From a virus: a DNA stretch of 35,405 bases. This document shows positions 18,943 through 26,357 of this stretch, in pieces (the stretch's first letter is position 1; each line of letters opens with the position of its first letter). The position numbers and the translations under genes are program-made. Under the pieces are notes generated by a model. It did not search any database and had not been told where the DNA came from. It saw only the letters and a program-made list of their open reading frames with translations. The stretch covers positions 1 through 35,405 of IMG/VR virus record IMGVR_UViG_3300025133_000343. One strand, written 5' to 3'.

Positions 18943-20588
18943 CGGACAGCCAACCTTCTCTGTAGTTCTAGCCTTCTCTTTTGCATCTTCAATCGCTCAT
19001 CACCTATCTGTTTCGGTAGTTCCCGCCCCAGATGTCTCATCTCAATACGAGAAACGATTTTACCCAGACTCTTCTCCGGGTCTTCATGACCCATGCCCAT
19101 AGCGATACGGTGAAGTTTAGGTTGTAGTTCTTCTGCTGCCTTTCTAGCCACGGTGTAGGCTGGCTCACCAGAGAGTAGTTTCTCTATCGCCTCCCGCTCC
19201 TCTACTCCATCAATCCAATCTAGATTGATTAACTCCTTTGCCTTAGTAGCCATACCTTCGTTCTTCATTAGGATACCAGCTAACGCTAGTGCTAAGGGGT
19301 CATGTGACGACGCTACGGTATCAGACGGCTCTGACTGCGCTGGTTGCCCTACAAGTCGTTTAAGGGCCATATACGGGACGCTAAGGATATCAGAGACCTG
19401 TCGGAGAACAACGTCTCTTGCAATCAATGGATACGACCGGATGACCGGTATCGCTTCGTTAGCAGCAGCCTGTCTACCATGTGGCGTTTTGTCGTGGCTT
19501 CTGGATAAAGAACGTAACCATGTGGCAAGCAATGGCTCAGCCTCTTCTATTCTAGCGAGAAGATCTCCTAATGATTTGGACGTAGCGTAGTCAGCAGGGT
19601 CCATACCCTCTGGTAGATTAACCATAAGAGAATCAATATTGTTCTTTGCTAGGATCGGAAGGGCTTTAGACGCTGCCCGTCTACCAGCATCATCAGAATC
19701 AAACAGGCAAAGTGCCTTGTCCGTAAGTTTAGAGAACAGCTTTACGTGATCTTTCGTTAGTGCTGTACCACATGCCGCTACCGCCTCACTAACTTCAGCC
19801 TGGTGGAGAGCAATGACATCGAAGTAGCCTTCAACGAGTATCACTCTGTTCCAGTCACGGATTGAAGGGATAGCCTTGCTTAGACCAAATAGAATAGATG
19901 ACTTGTTGTATAGTGTGGTCTCCTTTCCATTGATGTACTTGGCCTTAGCGTTGCCTGAGATATCCCTCCCAGCAAAGGACACCAACTGACCTATCTTGTT
20001 GCGGATAGGGAATACGATTCGGTTAACGAACACGCAGGATGGTGAGCCGAAACTAACACGCAGTATCCCAGCGTTAACAGCAGCATCTATAAGGTTGTGG
20101 TCTCTTAGGGTTTGGACGATCCCATTAGATGATGATGAACAGTAACCAAGCTCCCATCTCTTGATAGTCTCCTTACTTACTTGCCTTTTCGCTAGGTATG
20201 CTGCCGCATCTGGATGAGATATAGCAGAAGAGAAGTAATGATGAGCAACATTAAGAGCCTTCTTCATCTCTTCTCTAGCAGCATGGGCATCGTCATCTAG
20301 GTCTGAATCAATCTCTAGATTGAATCTATCCGCAACGTACTGGACAGCATCAATGAATCCAAGTCCTTCAAGCTTCATTGGTATGGTAAAGATATCACCG
20401 CTTGCTCCACAGCCATGACAGTAGAACACGCCTCGGCTTGGTTCCACATGTAGGCTTGGGGTCTTTTCTGTATGAAAAGGACAGACGACAAAAACTTCAC
20501 CACTTTGTCTTTTTACTTTAGCGTAGTCGCTAAACAACTCCACGATATCCGAGGATTTACGTACACTTTCGATCACATAGTCATTCAT
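18939..20588 (-). CDS. dnaG-like: DnaG-type DNA primase
   Basis: A 549-aa primase that makes RNA primers at the fork with the DnaB-type helicase. The start is placed at 20588 because AGGAG sits 5 bases upstream of it; an in-frame ATG 33 bases earlier lacks a binding site. A CHC2 zinc finger is complete (C36, H39, C57, C60; CPFHTEKTPS, FYCHGCGASGDIF). A TOPRIM domain follows, with VILVEGYFDV near 250 and LFDSDDAGRR near 294. The C-terminal part is a helical linker as in helicase-interacting regions. The gene is last in the leftward replication operon, 39 bases after the resolvase gene. Confidence 0.95.
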   Translation of the reverse strand: MNDYVIESVRKSSDIVELFSDYAKVKRQSGEVFVVCPFHTEKTPSLHVEPSRGVFYCHGCGASGDIFTIPMKLEGLGFIDAVQYVADRFNLEIDSDLDDDAHAAREEMKKALNVAHHYFSSAISHPDAAAYLAKRQVSKETIKRWELGYCSSSSNGIVQTLRDHNLIDAAVNAGILRVSFGSPSCVFVNRIVFPIRNKIGQLVSFAGRDISGNAKAKYINGKETTLYNKSSILFGLSKAIPSIRDWNRVILVEGYFDVIALHQAEVSEAVAACGTALTKDHVKLFSKLTDKALCLFDSDDAGRRAASKALPILAKNNIDSLMVNLPEGMDPADYATSKSLGDLLARIEEAEPLLATWLRSLSRSHDKTPHGRQAAANEAIPVIRSYPLIARDVVLRQVSDILSVPYMALKRLVGQPAQSEPSDTVASSHDPLALALAGILMKNEGMATKAKELINLDWIDGVEEREAIEKLLSGEPAYTVARKAAEELQPKLHRIAMGMGHEDPEKSLGKIVSRIEMRHLGRELPKQIGDERLKMQKRRLELQRRLAVR

Positions 20589-20627
20589 ATTCACTCCTAA
20601 TTGAGAAAAGTTTTTGGGCACAGTATA

Positions 20628-21137
20628 TTAGAATAGTCCGGCGAGGTAGGCTGATGCCACCCAAAGTGCATCGGCTTCATTATCATCTCCTAATTGCCAG
20701 CCTTCTTCCTGCCATCTCGCCAAGGCAGAAGATATCATAAGTTCCTTACCCGCATTTCCTTTGCCGGTTGCGTGCTTCTTTATGGTCCCAACGGGTATGC
20801 TGACATACGGAACTGGCATGTCTCTATCATCTAAAACGGATTGTAATGTACCCATTAGGGCACCGTAGATATGAGCAGCAGTAACTCCCCTATGCCTCCT
20901 GACTTCTTCGTATGCCACATGGACACTGCCACCAACAGCAGAGTTCTGGTAGTTCCAAGTAGCCAGCAGTGCTCTAAGCTTCATTGCAAATCTAACGTAC
21001 CTCATACCTCCACCCTCATGTCTCTTAGCTTTGAGATCCCAAGTGCCTGAGTCTAAACGAGTTCCGTCTCTCTTCAGTACGGACCAGCCACACTTTGTGC
21101 CAAGGTCTAGTCCGATAGCATATTCTACTTCTTTCAT
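20628..21137 (-). CDS. RuvC-like Holliday junction resolvase
   Basis: A 169-aa RNase H-fold nuclease. The first strand IGLDLGTKCGWSV carries D11, HVAYEEVRRH gives E77/E78, and the last helix DDNEADALWVA gives D151/D152 and D156. This is the acidic set expected of RuvC-type resolvases, at the family's usual length. It probably resolves branched recombination or replication intermediates before packaging. The ATG overlaps the previous gene's stop by 4 bases (ATGA), showing translational coupling. The exact substrate cannot be read from sequence. Confidence 0.8.
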   Translation of the reverse strand: MKEVEYAIGLDLGTKCGWSVLKRDGTRLDSGTWDLKAKRHEGGGMRYVRFAMKLRALLATWNYQNSAVGGSVHVAYEEVRRHRGVTAAHIYGALMGTLQSVLDDRDMPVPYVSIPVGTIKKHATGKGNAGKELMISSALARWQEEGWQLGDDNEADALWVASAYLAGLF

Positions 21138-21505
21138 GTTACCTCCGGTTTATTCTCCCTAATTCTTGCCGGTGTCCACCACCAACTTTCTTGAAACTCA
21201 CCGATTTTTGATGGAACCAAATCGTCGAAGGAAGATATCCATTCGTTGATATGAAACCGTGCAGGGGGGAACATACCCTTCACCCTACCGTCTGGACATC
21301 GAACCCCAGACAACCAGTCATAGATGCAGCTAAGCTCCGTTCTATATCCAGTGTTCACATAGATACTATGTTGCATAGCAGATACACTAGCAAGGTGCTT
21401 CCTTATTTCTAAGAGACGCTTCCTCGCTAGTGTATTGCTTCGTACAAGACCTCTACTCAAGGTAGTTTTCGTCGGCAGCGTACCACCGAACGATACCCTC
21501 CTCAT
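21134..21505 (-). CDS. Unknown protein in the replication operon
   Basis: A protein of up to 123 aa. The C-terminal 75 residues are compact and aromatic (IYDWLSGVRCPDGR, RFHINEWISSFDDLVPS, QESWWWTPARI) and look like a conserved domain. The N-terminal 35 residues are basic. The start is uncertain. The ATG at 21505 overlaps the preceding gene by 53 bases and has no clear binding site; a TTG at 21460 is an alternative near the preceding stop. It is coupled to the resolvase by an ATGA overlap. I do not recognise it; a DNA transaction role is suggested only by neighbours. Confidence 0.65.
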   Translation of the reverse strand: MRRVSFGGTLPTKTTLSRGLVRSNTLARKRLLEIRKHLASVSAMQHSIYVNTGYRTELSCIYDWLSGVRCPDGRVKGMFPPARFHINEWISSFDDLVPSKIGEFQESWWWTPARIRENKPEVT

Positions 21506-21683
21506 CCACGAAGATGAAACCTTTTAGATCTCCACTTGAATCGTGAATCATTCGGGTAATATGGTCGTATTTTATAAGGTTGATGTTGTGCTTGATGATA
21601 TCTTTATCCCAAGGGATAGCCCGATAAGGGGCAATGGTATCATCCTCGCCTTCAAACCCTATAATGTCCTCATTTCCAGTCAT
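21453..21683 (-). CDS. Small acidic protein after SSB
   Basis: A 76-aa protein. The frame stays open further upstream inside the SSB gene, but that part reads as a low-complexity shadow. I place the start at ATG 21683, which overlaps the SSB end by 14 bases and fits translational coupling; no separate binding site is seen. The sequence runs from acidic (NEDIIGFEGEDDT) to a beta-like C-terminus (LKGFIFVDEEGIVRWYAAD). Family and function are unknown. Confidence 0.5.
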   Translation of the reverse strand: MTGNEDIIGFEGEDDTIAPYRAIPWDKDIIKHNINLIKYDHITRMIHDSSGDLKGFIFVDEEGIVRWYAADENYLE

Positions 21684-22137
21684 TAGTACTACTGTTCCCG
21701 TTATCGGTACTAGTAACACCGTTACTAATGGGCGCAGGGTTTCCAGTATCCACTGGCCCATGTCCCGAACCGGCTGGAGGACGAGTCCCACTACCAGATC
21801 CCATGCTTTCCTTTTGGAAGCTTTGTCCAATACCTTCTGCGCTAACCTTTTCCACGTTGAACGCAGTGAGCGATGAGTAGTATGCGGCTTGTCCATTCTT
21901 CTCTACCTTACGTGTAGTGTACTTACCCTGGCACATTACCAGTTGTCCATTCCGGCAGTTACGAGCGTTGTCTTTTGCTCGGTCTCCCCAAATTTGAACC
22001 GTGTGATATGCGTCGTAACGGGTTCCCCCACTGGTTTCCCATGTCTTAACCCTAAGGTTAAGCACACTCTTTTGACCGACCTGACGCTCTTCCGGGTCTG
22101 AAACTAGCTCGCCAATTATTAAACAGTTATTGATCAT
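21670..22137 (-). CDS. ssb: Single-stranded DNA-binding protein (OB fold)
   Basis: A 155-aa SSB. Residues 1-105 read as an OB fold in the SSB style: NCLIIGELVSDPEERQ, SVLNLRVKTWETSGG, TVQIWGDRAKDNAR and GQLVMCQGKYTTRKVEKNG. A Gly/Ser/Pro-rich linker of about 40 residues follows. The C-terminus is STNDWK, lacking the usual acidic DDIPF tip that recruits partner proteins. The gene starts 2 bases after the nuclease stop, with GGAGAG overlapping that stop. It protects single strands for replication and annealing. Confidence 0.85.
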   Translation of the reverse strand: MINNCLIIGELVSDPEERQVGQKSVLNLRVKTWETSGGTRYDAYHTVQIWGDRAKDNARNCRNGQLVMCQGKYTTRKVEKNGQAAYYSSLTAFNVEKVSAEGIGQSFQKESMGSGSGTRPPAGSGHGPVDTGNPAPISNGVTSTDNGNSSTNDWK

Positions 22138-22139
22138 CT

Positions 22140-23144
22140 TTACTCTCCTACGAATAGTTTTATCTTGGTGCTTTTTTGGTAAAAACCTGATGAGGAAGGT
22201 TCCTCATAGGCTGAAGGCCAACACGTTTTCCAATGTGAGCACCAATCACAAGGGAATCTGAGTTGTCCTTTTGTGGCTTTCGCCGTTGATGGTTTAAATG
22301 GTCTTGCTATCTCCTCTGGTGATTGTGATTCTATGACTTCTCTCAAACGTGTAACGATTCGGTCTTTAACGATGGGGTCGCCTTTAACCCAATGGCCTAC
22401 AATTGGACTCGCTTTAGCCCAAGAGCCATCTTCTCTAACGATACCATCCTTGACTGTAACATTCTTACCTAGTGCTAAGACGTAAGTCCAGTTGTATTCC
22501 TTACCAGTCATCTGCGTCTTAGCCATTTGATAGGCTTGTGTCTGGTAGTTGTACAGGTCTTCAGTACTCAATCCGTTCTGACGGAAACGCTTGAAGCCGT
22601 AGTCACTCATTGACTTGATTTCAAGTATAGCGTCTACCATAATGAACTCACCCATATCTCCACGATACAAAGGAAGATTCATCGTTCCATCCGGATGACC
22701 AGCAACCTTAGCAGTTCTGTCGTCACTAAGCGGGATCTCTAAGCATACTCTTTCTTGAGCTAGACCTGTGTTACTTATGTTGATAGTGTTGATGTGGTCT
22801 GTAGCATCATGCAATGCAGCAACCATAAGCATCTCAATGATATCTCCTACAGCGAATACGATAGGAGAACTCTCATCAGGAACAAAGCCATTAGGTTTGT
22901 AATGATGGTAGTCATAGGCTAATGCTCGTTGGCATTTGCCAGCAGAACTTAAACGCAATGAACCAGTGGGTCCGTTCCTTGGTTCTTCTAGTTGCCTGAC
23001 TAGTACCTTGCCTAGTTCCGCTGTATCATAGTTAGTTGTTATTGGTTTGCTCTGTCTTAGTCTCGCTAGAACTATAGCAGCCAAGTCTGGCATCCATATC
23101 CCATGCTCAACCTCAACCCATAGACCGTCTTCAATGACTTCCAT
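22140..23144 (-). CDS. Cas4/RecB-like PD-(D/E)XK exonuclease with probable Fe-S cluster
   Basis: A 334-aa nuclease. The active-site set is GHPDG (D152), ILEIKSMS (E175, K177) and YNYQTQAYQ (Q203, Y205). Four cysteines sit where Cas4/AddB-type enzymes hold an iron-sulfur cluster: C71 in AGKCQRALAY, then C299, C302 and C308 in PCDWCSHWKTCW. With the Rad52-like annealing protein it would form a resection-annealing pair like the phage Red systems. The start overlaps the OB-fold gene's end by 14 bases, with GGGGG upstream. Chemistry is well supported; polarity of digestion is not readable. Confidence 0.85.
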   Translation of the reverse strand: MEVIEDGLWVEVEHGIWMPDLAAIVLARLRQSKPITTNYDTAELGKVLVRQLEEPRNGPTGSLRLSSAGKCQRALAYDYHHYKPNGFVPDESSPIVFAVGDIIEMLMVAALHDATDHINTINISNTGLAQERVCLEIPLSDDRTAKVAGHPDGTMNLPLYRGDMGEFIMVDAILEIKSMSDYGFKRFRQNGLSTEDLYNYQTQAYQMAKTQMTGKEYNWTYVLALGKNVTVKDGIVREDGSWAKASPIVGHWVKGDPIVKDRIVTRLREVIESQSPEEIARPFKPSTAKATKGQLRFPCDWCSHWKTCWPSAYEEPSSSGFYQKSTKIKLFVGE

Positions 23145-23454
23145 CTGTACCCCCTAGTGGTTCTTCGTCTGTTAAGAAAACCTTGTCTGCAATAAGAACA
23201 GTGTTCCTACCCTCAGACCCCAGCCTTCCTGTTACATGTACTACTTCTCCTTGCCCCTCCTTTACAAGCATCACAGCGTTGTTGCCGAAGGCAAGCATCC
23301 TGACGTAAGTATCAAACTTACTCTTCTCTAGGCTGGGATTCTTGAGAACTACCCGAACCTTTTTGCCGCTAGACACAGAAGGACCGCAGTCATCAACGTC
23401 TGTTACAAGGCCGCAGAAGTTTACAGAATTTGGATATTGATTTTTAAAACCCAT
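23131..23454 (-). CDS. Small OB-fold protein, second SSB-like protein
   Basis: A 107-aa protein. The start is set at 23454 because AAGGAGG lies 5 bases upstream and merges with the previous TAA stop; an in-frame ATG 39 bases earlier falls inside the annealing-protein gene. The strand pattern SVNFCGLVTDVDDCG, KKVRVVLKN, FDTYVRMLAFGNNA and GEVVHVTGRLGSEGRN fits an OB fold like SSB or PriB, without an acidic tail. It lies between the Rad52-like protein and the nuclease, so it may be an accessory strand-binding or loading factor. The fold is an inference. Confidence 0.6.
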   Translation of the reverse strand: MGFKNQYPNSVNFCGLVTDVDDCGPSVSSGKKVRVVLKNPSLEKSKFDTYVRMLAFGNNAVMLVKEGQGEVVHVTGRLGSEGRNTVLIADKVFLTDEEPLGGTDGSH

Positions 23455-23464
23455 AATGTCCTCC

Positions 23465-24280
23465 TTAAAATGGTATGTCGCTGTTACCTGCATCGGTAAA
23501 GTACTGGTTTACTTTCTCCTTTATGACTCCATCTTTGTACCACTTCACGATAGTATGAGAACCTATCTCTATTTGTTTATCGGAAGCATCGTTAGGGTGA
23601 GCCGCACCTTTACCAGTGAACTTACCGTCTTTGAATGGAGCAGTAGCCGCTTCGACCACAGCCAGTATCTCTGATTGAAGATCCATCTTAGCAGCAACAA
23701 CCTTGAACCTAGCCAGACGACGCTGCCTTGGAACCTTTATGTGTCGTACTGAATCATCTATTGATAGGAGATGACCTTGTACTTCTCGTATAGATGGTGC
23801 AGCACAGTAGCCATTCTTAGTCCAGACTATTCTTTCTTCAGGCACACCACTTGGTTTGTTTGGACTTGGTTTTGCATACGTTCTACCGAGTTCGTAAAGG
23901 TGTCTACCCATTCCCCAGAGGACAGCAGATCGTTTGATTGCTCCTGAGATTCCTCCCTTCTCTGCTTCAACCTTAGTGTCTCCGGCTCCATCCCACTTCC
24001 AGACCCACTCTCCAGCGATCTTAATGCCGATGCCGCCGAGAGTCTTACTGCCCTCAACTCGTATTTGTATTTGCCAGTTGGCTGGTCCCACCACATCATC
24101 AAGTCTTTCCTGTATACATCTACTATCAAGATAAGCCAATAGTTGAGCACTGCCATTCTTAGTCATTGACTGCACTCTCCAGTAGACCTCTTCATCCACA
24201 AAAGGCCGTCTCAACCTGGACAATACTGATTCCATATTTCTGCCATCAATTTGTTGTGGCCACTTTTTACTTGCTGTCAT
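23465..24280 (-). CDS. Rad52-like single-strand annealing protein
   Basis: A 271-aa protein of the Rad52/22 annealing type. It shows LAYLDSRCIQERLDDVVGP (about 49-67), a beta-sheet with NWQIQIRVEG, and the helix GGISGAIKRSAVLWGMGRHL (about 108-127). It would anneal complementary single strands after resection by the neighbouring nuclease. The C-terminus is AGNSDIPF, matching the tip by which bacterial SSBs contact repair enzymes, which is unusual for an annealing protein. GAGGAG precedes the ATG. The stop TAA is part of the next gene's TAAGGAGG binding site. Confidence 0.8.
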   Translation of the reverse strand: MTASKKWPQQIDGRNMESVLSRLRRPFVDEEVYWRVQSMTKNGSAQLLAYLDSRCIQERLDDVVGPANWQIQIRVEGSKTLGGIGIKIAGEWVWKWDGAGDTKVEAEKGGISGAIKRSAVLWGMGRHLYELGRTYAKPSPNKPSGVPEERIVWTKNGYCAAPSIREVQGHLLSIDDSVRHIKVPRQRRLARFKVVAAKMDLQSEILAVVEAATAPFKDGKFTGKGAAHPNDASDKQIEIGSHTIVKWYKDGVIKEKVNQYFTDAGNSDIPF

Positions 24281-24317
24281 ACTTACTCCTCGGTGGTTAA
24301 CGCCACCATCGTGTTGT

Positions 24318-24340
24318 GGTGATAGCCGATGGCTGCCACC
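24318..24340 (+). promoter_or_regulatory. Hairpin in the leader of the embedded + strand gene
   Basis: GGTG-AT-AGCC-GAT-GGCT-GC-CACC forms a stem with one U-G pair, one A-C mismatch and a three-base loop. It ends 5 bases before the AAGGAG binding site (24346-24351) of the gene at 24361. A shorter repeat, GGTGG...CCACC, lies just upstream. No T-run follows, so a leader structure or operator is more likely than a terminator. Confidence 0.35.
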
Positions 24341-24360
24341 CTGTCAAGGAGAATCCGCGA

Positions 24361-24765
24361 ATGAGAGGCAAAACCAACCCACGGACCCGCTACTCCCGAC
24401 CCGGAAACCGAGCCGAGCGGTACCTCTATCGAGGCACCAACCGCTACACTCTGTTGAGTGAGTGGAAAAAAAGAACTGCTTGTAGAATAGGAAGGAAGAA
24501 GAGAAGCATCTTTGTTATAAAGGAAGCTATCTCTACCCTTGAGACTTGTGCTGAAGAACTGTCCGTTTCCTTTCAGGAGATTACTTCTGCTACACTGGAC
24601 ATATATTTCAGAAAGAGGATGAAGGGTAACTTCCCTATCTTCTTTGAGTATAAGAATGCTCTGCATTCTCTTGTTCAAGAGTGGTATCATGAGAACATGG
24701 AACTTGATATCCAAGTACAACCCAGTGAGATTGATGAGGATCTTCTTTCCCAACTTAGATCCTAA
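24361..24765 (+). CDS. Unknown basic protein encoded against the replication operon
   Basis: A 134-aa protein starting at ATG 24361, with AAGGAG 9 bases upstream. The N-terminal 35 residues are Arg-rich (NPRTRYSRPGNRAERYLYRG) and their codons are clearly more GC-rich than the rest. A segment RYTLLSEWKKRT resembles short DNA-binding segments seen near phage HNH proteins. The C-terminal half is helical and acidic at the end. It is the only + strand gene between the helicase and annealing-protein genes and shares a CTAA with the helicase stop. Function is unknown; DNA binding is a weak inference. A competing - strand frame exists (see rejected items). Confidence 0.55.
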   Translation: MRGKTNPRTRYSRPGNRAERYLYRGTNRYTLLSEWKKRTACRIGRKKRSIFVIKEAISTLETCAEELSVSFQEITSATLDIYFRKRMKGNFPIFFEYKNALHSLVQEWYHENMELDIQVQPSEIDEDLLSQLRS

Positions 24766-26162
24766 GTCCATGATGGTGGCCACGTTCCGTTCCACCAACT
24801 AGGAACAGGTTCTTCTACATCATAGACTCTTCCCCATGCAGTCTGGAGAACAAGGTTAATATCCTTTCTTGCTGCTTCTCTTGCCGCTAGGCTTATCAGT
24901 TGAATGGGCTGAAACATAGTGGATAGCTCATCGTCAGAGTAATGATCAGATGATGCAGCCTTCCTGGGTGGGGCATAGTAGAAAGGACGATAGATACCAA
25001 AGGCAAGACCAGCGTCTTGAAGAAACTTATCAGAGCCACGGAAGTCACTAGGATTAGGGACTCCCTTCTTACCATTCTCCATCCTAGTATCTAGAACACG
25101 ATTAAATTGTGCAAGGGCTACGATAGCAACACGCTCCTCCTTGGCTACCTGTCTCACTGCATCAGCAATAGAGTCTAATCTAGTACGCTCGTCTTGCTTT
25201 CTACCGTACCCAGTGAGCAGTTGGATATAGTCAATCCATATTACCTCACAGCCATGCACTCTCTTCATCTGTCTAATACTAGACGCTACCATATCAATGT
25301 TTCTAGAGACATCATCAACATGTATAGGAAGCCTGGACACTTCATTAAGCCCCCATCTAAACATGTCCTGGTATTCGATGTGACCGTGAAGAGCCTCACG
25401 TAAAGACATACCGCTGAAGTAAGAGGCCAGACGATAGGCTAGTTGTTTACTACCCATCTCTACAGAGATGATCCCTTGTGGGATACCGGCGATTGCACCT
25501 TTGGCAGCAGCAGCAAGCATGAACGCTGTCTTACCCATCTTAGTTCTACCACCTATATAGGTAGGTAAACCTCTAGGCCAACCAAGATAGTGCTTATCGA
25601 AACTTGGCATACCAGTAGGGACAAACTCACTGATAGCACTATCGCCTCTGCACATACCATCAAACGATTCAGCAGCATCATTGATTACTGTAGCCGCTGA
25701 CATGATAGCACCAACAGCCTTAGTACCGTTCTTCTCTAAGATCTCCTTCTCAGCGTATGCTCTGATCTCTTCTACTGATTCAGTACCACCTACTATCTTG
25801 TTCTTTATATCTTCAACTGAAGTCATCAGTCCCCTAAGGACTGAGCAGTCATAGATTACTTTAGCATAGGCTGGTAACTTAGAATCCATTACAGCACTGT
25901 CACCCAGTGAGTTCAGGTACGAAATAGATCCATACCTATCTTCACATTTTTGCTCTCCTTCTTTCTCTATGAGAACATGGAGACTCACTGGTTCATTAGA
26001 AGATACTTGGCGTTGTATCCATTCATATAGAAGGCCATGACCAGTAGATGAGAAGTCTTCTTTGGATAAGATCCCTTCTACTAGGTCTAGCCCTACTCCT
26101 TCTCCAAGTATAAGAGAGCCTAGTACGACTCTCTCTGTTTCACTAGGGTATAGTTGATTCAT
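24762..26162 (-). CDS. dnaB-like: DnaB-type replicative helicase
   Basis: A 466-aa hexameric-type helicase with the DnaB two-domain plan. The N-terminal helical domain (1-105) begins like the family (PSETERVVLGSLI). The RecA-like ATPase has Walker A GGRTKMGKT (204-212), SVEM (233-236), Walker B EVIWIDYIQLL (306-316) and VALAQFNR (348-355). It would unwind the fork and recruit the primase encoded at the end of the same operon. AAGGAG precedes the ATG. It is first in the leftward operon, just behind the control region with 43-bp repeats. Confidence 0.95.
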   Translation of the reverse strand: MNQLYPSETERVVLGSLILGEGVGLDLVEGILSKEDFSSTGHGLLYEWIQRQVSSNEPVSLHVLIEKEGEQKCEDRYGSISYLNSLGDSAVMDSKLPAYAKVIYDCSVLRGLMTSVEDIKNKIVGGTESVEEIRAYAEKEILEKNGTKAVGAIMSAATVINDAAESFDGMCRGDSAISEFVPTGMPSFDKHYLGWPRGLPTYIGGRTKMGKTAFMLAAAAKGAIAGIPQGIISVEMGSKQLAYRLASYFSGMSLREALHGHIEYQDMFRWGLNEVSRLPIHVDDVSRNIDMVASSIRQMKRVHGCEVIWIDYIQLLTGYGRKQDERTRLDSIADAVRQVAKEERVAIVALAQFNRVLDTRMENGKKGVPNPSDFRGSDKFLQDAGLAFGIYRPFYYAPPRKAASSDHYSDDELSTMFQPIQLISLAAREAARKDINLVLQTAWGRVYDVEEPVPSWWNGTWPPSWT

Positions 26163-26201
26163 TTATAGTTCTCCTTATTGAGATAATGGTTATAGTTACT
26201 A

Positions 26202-26287
26202 ACGTTTCAATAGTATATGTACTGTAGTATAAGGTACTGTTGCTACGTTTCAGTAGTACTGCTACTGAGGTAGAAGGTACAGTAGCA
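26202..26287. repeat. Two tandem imperfect 43-bp repeats in the divergent control region
   Basis: Unit A (26202-26244) and unit B (26245-26287) align without gaps at 32 of 43 positions. Shared blocks are ACGTTTCA, TAGTA, TACTG and AAGGTAC. A degenerate third start, ACGCTTCG, follows at 26288. Unit B also contains the hairpin TCAGTAG-TACTG-CTACTGA. GTTGCTAC and GTAGCAAC at the unit ends are inverted copies. The 43-bp period is close to four helical turns, which suits operator sites on one DNA face. Confidence 0.8.
26226..26253 (-). promoter_or_regulatory. Candidate leftward promoter for the replication operon
   Basis: On the - strand, CTGAAA (26253-26248), a 16-base spacer and TATACT (26231-26226) form a sigma70-like promoter inside the repeats, about 57 bases before the helicase ATG. 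On the + strand, TATAAG (26228-26233) overlaps the same -10, so a rightward promoter for the regulator gene may share it. Assigned by consensus only. Confidence 0.45.
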
Positions 26288-26357
26288 ACGCTTCGTTATG
26301 CAATCGTACTTGACGGCGACTAAGCCACCGGTTATCGGTCTGGGGAGGAGGTGTCAA

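Noticed and set aside
21684-21896. N-terminal extension of the 76-aa gene into the SSB gene (147 aa in all)
   Set aside because: It runs wholly opposite the SSB coding frame through the Gly/Ser linker and has no binding site; the ATG at 21683 overlapping the SSB stop is more natural.
22140-23144. Cas4-like nuclease as a sign of a CRISPR system
   Set aside because: No repeat-spacer array and no cas1 or cas2 neighbours; the context is phage recombination.
24283-24798. A 171-aa - strand frame opposite the embedded + strand gene, ending just before the annealing-protein gene
   Set aside because: Its spacing to the next gene is operon-like, but it lacks a clear binding site, overlaps the helicase end, and its Ser/Val/Gly-rich second half is what the complement of the Arg-rich + frame gives. 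The + frame has AAGGAG and a protein-like composition. Kept as the main alternative.
26310-26335. Rightward promoter from TTGACG at about 26310
   Set aside because: No acceptable -10 at the right distance, and transcription would begin almost at the regulator's binding site.
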